Assembly: GCA_030066975.1 (NCBI GenBank)
Contig: JASJAO010000001.1
Span: forward strand, 248,001-312,000
Direction of reading: 5' to 3'
Length of the DNA stretch: 64,000 nucleotides
From: Henriciella sp.
Lineage (GTDB): Bacteria > Pseudomonadota > Alphaproteobacteria > Caulobacterales > Hyphomonadaceae
In this document: positions 49,746-58,237 of the stretch, one piece after another
How the letters are laid out: each line of letters begins with the position of its first letter
Numbering within the stretch: position 1 is the first letter of the stretch
The notes under the pieces: generated by a model
Databases searched by the model: none
What the model saw: the letters and a program-made list of their open reading frames with translations, nothing else
What the model was told of the DNA's origin: nothing
Position numbers and translations under genes: made by a program

Positions 49746-50330
49746 ATGTCCCTCGAATCAACTGGCAGTGCCCCTTCTGAACGGGCTCATTTAGCCGATT
49801 GTATGGAGAAAATCGCGGCGACTCAGTCACGCACGGCGTTCGTTGAAATCTTCGAATATTTCGCACCGCGATTGAAGAGCTATCTCATGCGTCTCGGCAG
49901 CGATGGCAATTCGGCCGAAGAGATTGTGCAGGAAGTGATGCTGAATGTCTGGCGCAAGGCCGGGCAGTATGACCGCAAGCAGGCGAGCGTCTCGACCTGG
50001 ATCTTTCGCATCGCCCGTAATCGCCGCATCGATTCCCACCGCCGTACGAGCAAGCCCGAGCTGGATCCGGACGATCCAATGCTGCAACCTGCGCCGGTCG
50101 AACAGCCCGACATCACGATCAACAGACTGCAAATGGAAGACGTCGTTCGCCGCGAGCTGGAGACGCTTCCGGAAGAACAATACGTACTGCTCAAAGCCGC
50201 CTTCTATGAAGGCTTGTCCCATTCAGCAATTGCAAAAACCTATGGGCTACCACTTGGCACCGTGAAATCCCGGATCAGACTCGCCTTTCAACGGCTGAAA
50301 GGGGGTCTTGAAAGCGATCACCATGCCTGA
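49746..50330 (+). CDS. ECF-family RNA polymerase sigma factor
   Basis: A 194-residue group 4 sigma factor. Region 2 is visible in YFAPRLKSYLMRLGSDGNSA followed by EEIVQEVMLNVWRKAGQYD, and region 4 in LPEEQYVLLKAAFYEGLSHS followed by AIAKTYGLPLGTVKSRIRLA. The linker contains RRIDSHRRTSKPELDPDDP. These features and the neighbouring ChrR-like gene place it in the RpoE/ChrR group (ECF11-like), known for singlet-oxygen responses. ATG 49746 gives the usual length; an earlier frame opening at 49665 adds 27 atypical residues. No copy of the TGATC-type promoter was found in the divergent spacer. Confidence 0.9.
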   Translation: MSLESTGSAPSERAHLADCMEKIAATQSRTAFVEIFEYFAPRLKSYLMRLGSDGNSAEEIVQEVMLNVWRKAGQYDRKQASVSTWIFRIARNRRIDSHRRTSKPELDPDDPMLQPAPVEQPDITINRLQMEDVVRRELETLPEEQYVLLKAAFYEGLSHSAIAKTYGLPLGTVKSRIRLAFQRLKGGLESDHHA

Positions 50331-50423
50331 GGCTGCAATCAAAAGCTGCATTTGCTTGACGATAACGAGGATCGACTAATATCGATTATTCTTGGATTTT
50401 CGAGGAAGAGACGTTCAAGCGAT

Positions 50424-51092
50424 ATGACGGCAGCGAACATCAACGATTTTGGCGAGATTTATAGCGCCTATGCCGCAGGGTGTCTGGACCCGGCCTTTGC
50501 GCTGATGCTTGAAACGCAGGCAGCTTTGCGTCCTGATGTCAGCCGCGCCATTGCGCGCGCCGAAACGATTGCAGGCATTATTCTGGAGACCGAAGCGTCC
50601 GCAGTCATGTCGGAAGGTGCCGTTCAATCGGCGCTGGCGATGATTGATGCGATTGAAGCACCGAACCAGCGGATGAAGGCTGCAAAACTCGCTGGCCAAG
50701 GCCTGGATGAAGTGCTCGCCCTACCCGAGCCTGTGCGGGATCACGCGCTGCAAGCGTGTGGTGACCGGGGCTGGCAACGGCTCGGGGATGGCGTCGCGCG
50801 CCTGAAGCTGGATGTCAAAAGTGAAGCCGAGGTCGAACTGTACCGGATAGGTGCAGGTCGAACAGTGCCGCGTCACAGCCACGAAGGTGGAGAGTTCACG
50901 CTCGTGGTCGCCGGCGGCTACAGCGACGATTCCGGTCAGTTCGGACCTGGCGATCTGGCCTATAAAGGCCCGCAGGATACCCATCAGCCGACCGGTGATT
51001 TGGATGGAACGTGCTATGCGCTGGCCATTCGCGAGGGTGGTTTGCGCTTTACCGGCGCGATGGGCCTGTTGCAGCGTATGCTGGGCAAATAG
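50424..51092 (+). CDS. ChrR-type anti-sigma factor lacking the N-terminal zinc ligands
   Basis: A 222-residue anti-sigma protein with the ChrR layout: N-terminal sigma-binding domain (IYSAYAAGCLDPAFALMLET) and C-terminal cupin. In ChrR the first domain binds zinc through two His and the pair Cys-x2-Cys. Here the equivalent segment TQAALRPDVSRA has Gln32, Arg36 and Val39, and no His precedes it, so all ligands are gone. The cupin keeps His151, His153, Glu157 and His187 with the usual spacing. It presumably holds the ECF sigma and releases it on a signal. The frame extends upstream through a TTG at 50352; ATG 50424 is preferred. Confidence 0.85.
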   Translation: MTAANINDFGEIYSAYAAGCLDPAFALMLETQAALRPDVSRAIARAETIAGIILETEASAVMSEGAVQSALAMIDAIEAPNQRMKAAKLAGQGLDEVLALPEPVRDHALQACGDRGWQRLGDGVARLKLDVKSEAEVELYRIGAGRTVPRHSHEGGEFTLVVAGGYSDDSGQFGPGDLAYKGPQDTHQPTGDLDGTCYALAIREGGLRFTGAMGLLQRMLGK

Positions 51093-51118
51093 ACTTCCCT
51101 GCCAAGACGCGTTGCCCG

Positions 51119-51457
51119 TCAAGACACAATGGCAAATCTTCGGGTGTCGAAGACACGCAGGACCTGCCTTAAATCGCGCCCTCGTTTCAGGGTCTGACCC
51201 TGCCCGCCGAGGACCGCAAAAGCCCCTTGAGCATTGGCCATGGCCGGGGTTTTGATCACCTGCCAGGACGGATGTTCAGCATGCCGGCGGAAGATCGCAA
51301 ATATCGCCTGATCCTTGTGCATACCAATCGCATAGTCTTTGGCTTGTCCGGACATCACCATTCGCCCGTAAGCATCGAGAATCAGGGACATCTCTCGGCG
51401 ATGAAATGCAATTTTTTGAGCTTGCGGAGGTCTCTTCAAAGATGTAATTGTGCTCAT
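51119..51457 (-). CDS. DUF2794 family protein
   Basis: A 112-residue protein matching DUF2794, a small family of alphaproteobacteria of unknown function. Family blocks: FHRREMSLILDAYGRMVMSG, KDYAIGMHKDQAIFAIFRRH, TPAMANAQGAF and LKRGRDLRQVLRVFD. No signal peptide or membrane segment. ATG 51457 was chosen; the frame is open to 51559. It is convergent with the anti-sigma gene (26-bp gap). Confidence 0.82.
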   Translation of the reverse strand: MSTITSLKRPPQAQKIAFHRREMSLILDAYGRMVMSGQAKDYAIGMHKDQAIFAIFRRHAEHPSWQVIKTPAMANAQGAFAVLGGQGQTLKRGRDLRQVLRVFDTRRFAIVS

Positions 51458-51750
51458 AAAGCGCGTATTTACTCCAATATTCACCACGTGTGACGCATTA
51501 TTAATCAAGATTGCGGCAGAATTGCCCAAATCACGCCTTGCCGCGGACACCAATTCCAAGCAGTCTGCAATGGTCGGGCGGCGGAGTCTACAGTCATCCT
51601 GGACCCATCAGCCCCCCCAGCCCCCCGGGGCGACTGCATCCGCTGTCCGACACATTACCTGACAATTCAGTCACACGCGAAAGCGCTCTGGCCAGCTTTA
51701 CGAAACGGCGTTAATCAACGGTCCAGTTCGGAGCGTGAGAACAGCCGGTA
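51458..51750. other. Intergenic stretch without visible gene
   Basis: About 290 bp between two divergent genes. It holds a C-rich tract with a GCCCCCCGGGGC palindrome near 51618 and otherwise nothing I can assign; promoters for both genes must lie here but none is clear. Confidence 0.5.
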
Positions 51751-52479
51751 ATGCTAGACTTGGAATCCCTCGCCAAATCCTTTCGTGGGACCGCCGCCGT
51801 ATCCGGGATCAGCTTCAGCCTCGGCCAAGGTGAAGTGCTTGGCTTTCTGGGGCAGAACGGGGCCGGAAAATCAACCACAATGCGGATGATTGCCGGGGTG
51901 CTGGAACCTGACGCTGGCGATGCCCGTATTCTGGGCCATTCGATCATATCCGCCCGACGCGACGCCCAGAAACTGATCGGTTACCTTCCGGAAGGTGCCC
52001 CGCTCTACGCTGACATGACACCGATTGGCTTTTTGCGGTTCCTGGCCGACACACATGGATTGTCAGGTCCGGATCGACGTTCTGCTATCGATCGCGTCAT
52101 TGCCGATGCGCGCATCGCGAGCGTTACCCACCAGCCGATTTCAACCTTGTCCAAAGGGTACAAACGCCGGGTCGGACTGGCGGGCGCAATCCTTCATGAC
52201 CCGCCCGTCCTGTTGCTGGACGAACCGACGGATGGGCTGGACCCTGTTCAGAAGCGCGCGGTTCGCGCCTTGATCGCGCGCATGGCGCCTGAAAAAGCCA
52301 TTCTGATCTCCACCCATACGCTGGAAGAAGTGCCTGCCATGTGTTCGCGCGTGATCGTTGTCGATCGCGGGATGGTGGTCGCCGACTCAACCCCGGACGA
52401 TCTGGCCGCAAGCCAGCCTGGCGGCCTTGAGCAAGCGTTTATTCAATTGGCCAGCGACATGTCGGATAATTCCGCATGA
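51751..52479 (+). CDS. ABC transporter ATP-binding protein (GldA-like)
   Basis: A 242-residue ABC ATPase of the ABC-2 exporter class. Walker A GQNGAGKST (about 36-44), signature LSKGYKRRVGLA (about 134-145), Walker B VLLLDEPTDGLDP (about 151-163) and the H-loop in LISTHTLEEV are all present. It resembles GldA of gliding-motility systems and energises the permease encoded next (4-bp overlap). Gliding itself is not implied. Confidence 0.9.
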   Translation: MLDLESLAKSFRGTAAVSGISFSLGQGEVLGFLGQNGAGKSTTMRMIAGVLEPDAGDARILGHSIISARRDAQKLIGYLPEGAPLYADMTPIGFLRFLADTHGLSGPDRRSAIDRVIADARIASVTHQPISTLSKGYKRRVGLAGAILHDPPVLLLDEPTDGLDPVQKRAVRALIARMAPEKAILISTHTLEEVPAMCSRVIVVDRGMVVADSTPDDLAASQPGGLEQAFIQLASDMSDNSA

Positions 52480-53240
52480 TGAGGGAGCTGGCAAATCTGT
52501 GGACTGGCGTGAGAGCCGCGTGGCGCCGTGAGGTGTTTGCTTTTTTCGCGACCCCGCTTGCTTACGTGTTCATTGCCATTTTCCTGATCGTGCTCGGGGT
52601 CTTTACCTGGGACTTGTCCCGTTTTTTCGACACGGGCGCTGCAGATCTCGGGCCGTTCTTTTATTGGCACCCCTGGCTCTATCTCCTGTTCATGCCGGCG
52701 CTGGCGATGCGGCTCTGGTCTGATGAAACAAGCGCGGGAACATCTGAATTGCTGCTGGCGCTTCCGGTCAGTCTGCCGGGATTGGTGATCGGCAAGCTGC
52801 TGGCGGCCTGGACGGTCGCCGCCGCGGCATTGATCCTGACCTTTCCATGGTGGATCACAGCGAACATTCTCGGCCCGGCCGACAATGCCGCGATCGCGCT
52901 GTCCTATTTTGTCAGCCTGATCATGGCGGGCGCTTATCTCGGCGTCGGGGCATGCATCTCTGCGCTGACCCGCAGCCCGGTGCTCGCCTTTGTCTGCGGA
53001 GTAATCATCGCTTTTCTGCTGACCGCTGCGGGCTGGCCACTGGTCACCGGTGCGATCGCGGATGTGTTCGGCACGGCCGCCGGTGACAGTATCGCGACGT
53101 TTTCCTTCCTGACGCATTTCGAGACCGCGCAACGCGGCGTTCTGGAACTGCGCGGTCTCGCCTTCTACCTTGGCTTCATCGCGCTGTGCATTGTCTTGAA
53201 CACGATCTTTGTCAGTCACCGTCGGAGCGGTGTGCAATGA
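52476..53240 (+). CDS. ABC-2 type permease (GldF-like)
   Basis: A 254-residue membrane protein with six hydrophobic segments. The N-terminal AAWRREVFAFFATPLAYVFIA and the FYWHPWLYLLFMPALAMRLW with SDETSAGTSELLLALPVS after it are hallmarks of the GldF/ABC-2 family. ATGA overlap with both neighbours. Exported substrate unknown. Confidence 0.9.
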   Translation: MMRELANLWTGVRAAWRREVFAFFATPLAYVFIAIFLIVLGVFTWDLSRFFDTGAADLGPFFYWHPWLYLLFMPALAMRLWSDETSAGTSELLLALPVSLPGLVIGKLLAAWTVAAAALILTFPWWITANILGPADNAAIALSYFVSLIMAGAYLGVGACISALTRSPVLAFVCGVIIAFLLTAAGWPLVTGAIADVFGTAAGDSIATFSFLTHFETAQRGVLELRGLAFYLGFIALCIVLNTIFVSHRRSGVQ

Positions 53241-55120
53241 CCCCGCGGCGTTACCTGATCCTCGCAAGTGTGCTGGCGATTGCGGCGTTTTCAGCTGCAA
53301 ACCTGCTTGTCCAACGCTCGTTCAGCGACATCCGGGCCGATTTCACAGAAAGTCAGCTCTATACGCTGTCAGATGGCACAGACGCGACGCTTGAGGCGCT
53401 GTCAGACCCTATCGATTTGACTTTTGTCTATACACGAAGCGTCGGGCAGGAGTTCCCCGCGGTCCGCGCTTATGCGGTTCGCGTGAGAGAGTTGCTCGCC
53501 GCTTACCAGACCCGTGCGGGGAACAAAATACGCTTACGGGAAATCGATCCGGCGCCATTCTCTCAGGCAGAAGACGAGGCCCTGGCCGGTGGATTGGTCG
53601 CGGTCGATACGAATGGCGGAGACCCGCTTTATTTCGGATTGATCGGGCGAAACAGCGTCGATGACGAGCGGGTGATCCCATTTCTCGCACCCGAACAGGA
53701 AGCTTCACTCGAATACGATCTGACCCGGATGCTGGCGCGGCTTGATCGCCCGGAACCGGCACGGATTGGCTTGCTCACGACTTTGCCGGGCATGTCAGCT
53801 GTCACTGACGAGGCGGGATACTCGATCCTTCGCGAAATGCGCAAGAGTTTCACGCTGGAGCAAATTGATCCGGACTTTGTCAGTCTGCCGACGGAGATGG
53901 ATGTCCTGATGCTGGCGCATCCGCCGCAATTGTCCGACTGGCAGCTCTGGCAGATCGATCAATTCATCCTGCGTAAGGGACGTGCCTTGGTCCTGCTTGA
54001 TCCAGCCGCCAAAACGTCCCAGGGCAGCGGCCCGTTCAACATGACCGATCGGCAAATCAGTTCCGATCTCAACCGATTTGAAGCGGTGTGGGGGGTCGCC
54101 ATCTCTGAAGATGCAATCGCTGATGCCGAGACGGCGCTGTCTATCGAAGCCGATGCCGGCGAAGGTCGAACCACGATCCTGCGGCATCCGTTGTTTCTAT
54201 CGGTTCCCCCGGGACTGATGTCGCAGAACAATCTGATCACCAATGATCTCGGCCGGTCGGTCAATCTTGGCGCGGCGGGGCGCCTGACCCTCACCGATGA
54301 GGCACCGGGCACCCGAGAGATCCTGATGCAAACGGGTCCGGCGCCATCCCGCATTCCAGCCGATGAAGCCGCGCTTGATCTCTCGGCGCAAGACACGCTT
54401 GGCATGTACGAGGCTGGGTCCGAACCGGCTGTGCTGGCCGCTTATGTGACAGGGCCGCTTGTTACCGCTTTTCCAGATGGCAAACCTGCCCCGTCACTGA
54501 GCGGTGACCCTATTCGAGACGAGATCGCGCGCGCTGCGGCTGAAGAGGCGAGCACGCACCTCTCGACCAGCGCGATTGATGCGCAGATCGTGATCCTTTC
54601 TGACGCCGACATGCTGGATGACGGCCTCCACGTGGATTTGCAGACCGGTGTCCCGTTCGCAGACAATAATGCCCTCATTCTCAACGCGCTGGACAGTCTG
54701 TCCGGGGGGTCTGATCTGATGAGCCTGCGGGCGCGGGCGCCAGGTCTTCGACCGATGGTACGGGTCGACCGGATGCGGGAACTGGCCCAACAGGAATTTT
54801 TTGACGAACAGGCTCGGCTGGAAGCCTGGCTGATTGAAGTTCAGGGGCGTCTGGAAGAGCTGCAGTCAATCGGCGCGGCGGGCGAGTTTTTCGATGGCGA
54901 CGTTGGTGCAGAGCTGACCGATGAGGAGCGGACCGAACTCGCCAGATTGCGCGAAGAGATTGTGCGAACGCGCGCCAGCCTGCGTCAAATCGAGCGGGAT
55001 TTCCGCAAGAATATCGATCGGCTAGAGCTGAACTTGCGCCTGTTCACAATTCTTGGGGGGCCGTTGATTGTCGGACTGATCGGCCTGTTCGTCTGGTTCC
55101 GGCGGAGGCAGAGAGCATGA
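53237..55120 (+). CDS. GldG-like auxiliary transport protein
   Basis: A 627-residue protein with one N-terminal membrane helix (about 7-25), a large periplasmic region and one C-terminal helix (FTILGGPLIVGLIGLFVWFRR). The domain after the first helix (ADFTESQLYTLSDGT, IDLTFVYTRS) and KGRALVLLDPAA are typical of GldG/DUF4350-like ABC accessory proteins; a coiled coil precedes the last helix. The ATG at 53237 overlaps the permease stop. Works with the ATPase and permease at the inner membrane; substrate unknown. Confidence 0.87.
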   Translation: MTPRRYLILASVLAIAAFSAANLLVQRSFSDIRADFTESQLYTLSDGTDATLEALSDPIDLTFVYTRSVGQEFPAVRAYAVRVRELLAAYQTRAGNKIRLREIDPAPFSQAEDEALAGGLVAVDTNGGDPLYFGLIGRNSVDDERVIPFLAPEQEASLEYDLTRMLARLDRPEPARIGLLTTLPGMSAVTDEAGYSILREMRKSFTLEQIDPDFVSLPTEMDVLMLAHPPQLSDWQLWQIDQFILRKGRALVLLDPAAKTSQGSGPFNMTDRQISSDLNRFEAVWGVAISEDAIADAETALSIEADAGEGRTTILRHPLFLSVPPGLMSQNNLITNDLGRSVNLGAAGRLTLTDEAPGTREILMQTGPAPSRIPADEAALDLSAQDTLGMYEAGSEPAVLAAYVTGPLVTAFPDGKPAPSLSGDPIRDEIARAAAEEASTHLSTSAIDAQIVILSDADMLDDGLHVDLQTGVPFADNNALILNALDSLSGGSDLMSLRARAPGLRPMVRVDRMRELAQQEFFDEQARLEAWLIEVQGRLEELQSIGAAGEFFDGDVGAELTDEERTELARLREEIVRTRASLRQIERDFRKNIDRLELNLRLFTILGGPLIVGLIGLFVWFRRRQRA

Positions 55121-56130
55121 GCGCACTGCTTGATCAGAAACGCCGCGCTCGGGTGATCCGTCTGGCGGTCGTTGCCGTTGTGTTGTGGTTGGTCGTGTTT
55201 GCCTCCGGATGGCTTGCGCCCAGCGGAACATCTTCGCACGCGCGCCTTGGTGAGCCGGTGCTTCCGGGCTTTGCCGAAACCCGGCGCGAGGCGCAGCGGA
55301 TCCGGTTCTCAATGGCCGACGACGCCTACACGATTCTGCGCACCGAAAGCGGCTGGGTGATGGAAGAAAGCGGCAATTACCCGATCCGCCCGGATCGCCT
55401 GTCTGAGCTCGCAACAGGTTTGGAAAATCTGACCCTGGATCAGAAACGGACCAGCGATCCCTATAAGCATGATGGCGTGGGTGTCGGGGATCCGAGCGAA
55501 GGCGGAAACGGGGTTCTGATCGAGGTCTTCGATGCCGAGGGGGCACAGACCGCCTCCCTGATCGCAGGGCGCAAGAATGAAACCATCTATGTCCGTGACC
55601 CGGACGAGGCACAGGCGTATCGGACCGTCGGGTCGCTCCCCCCTTTCTACAATCGCCGCGCCTGGCTTGATTTCAACATTGTCGAAATTGACCAGAGTGC
55701 GATACGGTCCGTCAGATTGACGGATCGGTTCGGACAATCTGTTTATCTTCGACGTCCGCCCGGCAGCGACAATCGAAGCTTCCGCCCGGCCCCGCCGAAC
55801 GAGACGGATCGCCTGATCAGCCGACTGGCCGCCTCCACGACAGCGCTCGCGGTGACACGCCTCACGGCATTGGATGTGAAACCGATGGACATGCTGACCA
55901 GTGCGCCGGTGGCCAATCACATCAGCGAGACGTTTGACGGGTTAGAGGTCAACCTGAACGCCTATCGCGAACCTGACGGCCTGTGGGTGACCCTGCGGGC
56001 GATTGAAGCGGGCGAGGGCGCACGTCGGGCGGCGACGATCAATCGCAAAGCCGAAGGCTGGGCGTTTCGTCTCTCTGAATATGACTTTCAGGATTTTACG
56101 CCGGACATTGCCAGCCTTGTCGAACGCTAG
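55117..56130 (+). CDS. DUF4340 domain protein
   Basis: A 337-residue protein with an N-terminal membrane helix (residues about 11-29) and a periplasmic part. The recurring DUF4340 pattern is visible as DAYTILRTESGWVMEESGNY and YVRDPDEAQAYRTVGSLPP. Such proteins accompany GldG-like genes. ATGA overlap and GGAGG-type ribosome site in the previous gene. Its stop shares bases with that of the convergent glycosyltransferase gene. Confidence 0.85.
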   Translation: MSALLDQKRRARVIRLAVVAVVLWLVVFASGWLAPSGTSSHARLGEPVLPGFAETRREAQRIRFSMADDAYTILRTESGWVMEESGNYPIRPDRLSELATGLENLTLDQKRTSDPYKHDGVGVGDPSEGGNGVLIEVFDAEGAQTASLIAGRKNETIYVRDPDEAQAYRTVGSLPPFYNRRAWLDFNIVEIDQSAIRSVRLTDRFGQSVYLRRPPGSDNRSFRPAPPNETDRLISRLAASTTALAVTRLTALDVKPMDMLTSAPVANHISETFDGLEVNLNAYREPDGLWVTLRAIEAGEGARRAATINRKAEGWAFRLSEYDFQDFTPDIASLVER

Positions 56131-56945
56131 CGCGCCGTCAGGATGATTGCGGTTCGCACCACGGGCAGAATGATCCGCAGCATCGCGCGCTCAACCGGGC
56201 CATGCGAGAATTTCATGAAATAGTAGCTGAGACTGTTGGCCTTGTGCCGCGCAACCGTCTTGCTGGACACGTTCGAGGTCGATTCATAGTGCATTACCCC
56301 TGCACGCGGATCGTAGAATAATTCGCCGCCAGCGCGCCAGGCGCGTCGGCAGAGATCAACGTCCTCCACGTGCAGGAAATAGTGCTCGTCGAAGCCGGAG
56401 ACCTTTTCGAAGCCTGTCTTCGACATCAGAAAAAACGCGCCGGAAATGACCGGCATCCTTACCGGCTCCTCCGGCGGCGGTGTTTTTTCAAGCGACCAGG
56501 TGCTGAGCCCCAGCGTGCTGAGGATTGCGCGAGAGAGGGTTAACATCTGACGCCGCCCGCCGCGGGCCTCGACCCCGGCTGTGTCAAAGATCCGCCCCCC
56601 CACAATGGCAGGTTCCCTTAACCCTGCATGCGTTTCAAGCAGGGGTTCGACAGACTTCCGGCGCAGAACCGCATCGGGGTTGATCACCAGCAGATAGTCA
56701 GAGCTCGCTTCCGTCGCCGCAAGATTGACCGCGGCGCCAAAGCCAAGATTTGTCCCGGGCCGCAGCAATGTGACGCTGTCCCGGCCGGCGGCAAACGCGT
56801 CGAGCCAAAGCGTCATGTCTTCAGGATTGCCATTGTCGACGACCACGGTTGCGGTGACAGCCGGGTCGGAGGCGAGCGCATAGAGACAATCCTTCAGGTA
56901 GCGTCCGGTGTTATAACTCACCACGAGCGCCGTCACCGTGGTCAT
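56127..56945 (-). CDS. Family 2 glycosyltransferase
   Basis: A 272-residue GT-A enzyme. ALVVSYNTGRYLKDCL opens the nucleotide-binding fold, VVDNGNPEDMT and LVINPDAVLRRKS (with the DxD-equivalent) follow, and SGAFFLMSKTGFEKVSGFDE with EDVDLCRRAWRAG is typical of rhamnosyltransferase-like members. ATG 56945 overlaps the stop of the O-antigen ligase-like gene by 4 bp; the long upstream frame extension is antisense noise. Likely acts on a cell-surface polysaccharide. Confidence 0.9.
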   Translation of the reverse strand: MTTVTALVVSYNTGRYLKDCLYALASDPAVTATVVVDNGNPEDMTLWLDAFAAGRDSVTLLRPGTNLGFGAAVNLAATEASSDYLLVINPDAVLRRKSVEPLLETHAGLREPAIVGGRIFDTAGVEARGGRRQMLTLSRAILSTLGLSTWSLEKTPPPEEPVRMPVISGAFFLMSKTGFEKVSGFDEHYFLHVEDVDLCRRAWRAGGELFYDPRAGVMHYESTSNVSSKTVARHKANSLSYYFMKFSHGPVERAMLRIILPVVRTAIILTAR

Positions 56946-58237
56946 TGTTCTGATCGATCCTGGCGGGCTTGCAGCCAGATTGCAGCAGTCGCGATGATGA
57001 CACTTGCCCAGAAGGCTTCGTTCCAGAAACTGTAAGAAAAACTGCTCATTGCAAGCACAGCCCCAATCAGACCAGTCATCGCATATTTTGAGACAGGCGG
57101 CCAGTCCTCGGGCGGTTTCACCGCCCAGGCAAGGACCAGGCAAAGACAAGCGACAACCCCGGCACCAACCATGCCGGTTTCCGCCCAGATCTGCAGCGGC
57201 ATATTGTGCGGATGACCGGGGATGACCCGATACAGGCTCCAGGCCTGTTCCCACTCGGCGTCCAGGCCATTGGTCTGAACAATCTGCGCCAGCCAGTCCG
57301 GGTGGTCACCAAATGTGTCGGTCCAGGTCTTTGAGGCTTCGGGGCCATGTCCATAGACTGGGTTTTCAAGGATCTTCTGACCGACCAGTTCCCAACTATA
57401 GGATCGAGACATGAAGGATTCCGGCAGCGGCAGCCCGAACTGCCGCAGAGAGCTTAAACCAAACGCGAGAATGAAGGGGACAAAGGCGATATAGGCTGCG
57501 ATCGTTGTGAAGATCACCCGAAAGCCCGTTCTTGGCATGCGCCAGACCATGCCCGTCAAAATCAGCGCGAAGATCGCACCCACAATGGCGGCCTGAGACC
57601 CGGTCAAGGCGAATGCCAGTATAGCGATGACCCACAACGCGATGGCCAGTCTTTCGGGTGTGGCCCGATCTGACAGGTTCAGTTCCGAGTGCCAGACCCA
57701 GGCAGCCAGCAATGGAAGCACAATCAGGAACGCATTGGCGTTGCGGAGAAGGTTTTGCGTGACAGAGGCCGTGTCGGTCATCTGAGCAAGGCCAGCTACG
57801 ACCTGTGACATCAACACCGCAGTCACGACGACACCGACTCCCTGCACCCATATCGTCCAGCGGATGGCGGCCGTGCTGAGCGGTGAGCTGGTCTGGAGCC
57901 GGATCGCAAGGAAAACCGGAACACTACACAGCAAGGTCAGAGCGAGCCGCATGCCCGCGGAATCAAACTTGAACGAATCTGTGGCAAGATTGCCCTGAAA
58001 CAGGTCGGTATTGCCCGCCCAGACCCGTTCTGCTGCCACCCCGACCAGGACGGTGGCCAGAACGGCAAACAAGAACCCACTGACATAGCGGATCGGCAGA
58101 AAGAAGAGTGAAGCGATGGCCAGCAGGCCGAGCCCAGGACTATAGCCCTGGGCCCCCATATAGCCGACAATCGGCCAGAGCACGAAAAAGCCTGCGAGGA
58201 TGGCGGCGTACCGGTCAGGAGAACGCCACCACAGCAT
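56942..58237 (-). CDS. O-antigen ligase family protein (Wzy_C)
   Basis: A 431-residue inner-membrane protein with about 11 hydrophobic segments. The large periplasmic loop near residues 275-345 carries the family mark GHPHNMPLQIWAETGMVG. Such proteins either ligate O-antigen to lipid A or polymerise glycans. Its ATG overlaps the thrS stop by one base (TAATG), and it is coupled to the glycosyltransferase gene. Without a wider polysaccharide cluster, the target glycan is unknown. Confidence 0.87.
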   Translation of the reverse strand: MLWWRSPDRYAAILAGFFVLWPIVGYMGAQGYSPGLGLLAIASLFFLPIRYVSGFLFAVLATVLVGVAAERVWAGNTDLFQGNLATDSFKFDSAGMRLALTLLCSVPVFLAIRLQTSSPLSTAAIRWTIWVQGVGVVVTAVLMSQVVAGLAQMTDTASVTQNLLRNANAFLIVLPLLAAWVWHSELNLSDRATPERLAIALWVIAILAFALTGSQAAIVGAIFALILTGMVWRMPRTGFRVIFTTIAAYIAFVPFILAFGLSSLRQFGLPLPESFMSRSYSWELVGQKILENPVYGHGPEASKTWTDTFGDHPDWLAQIVQTNGLDAEWEQAWSLYRVIPGHPHNMPLQIWAETGMVGAGVVACLCLVLAWAVKPPEDWPPVSKYAMTGLIGAVLAMSSFSYSFWNEAFWASVIIATAAIWLQARQDRSEQ

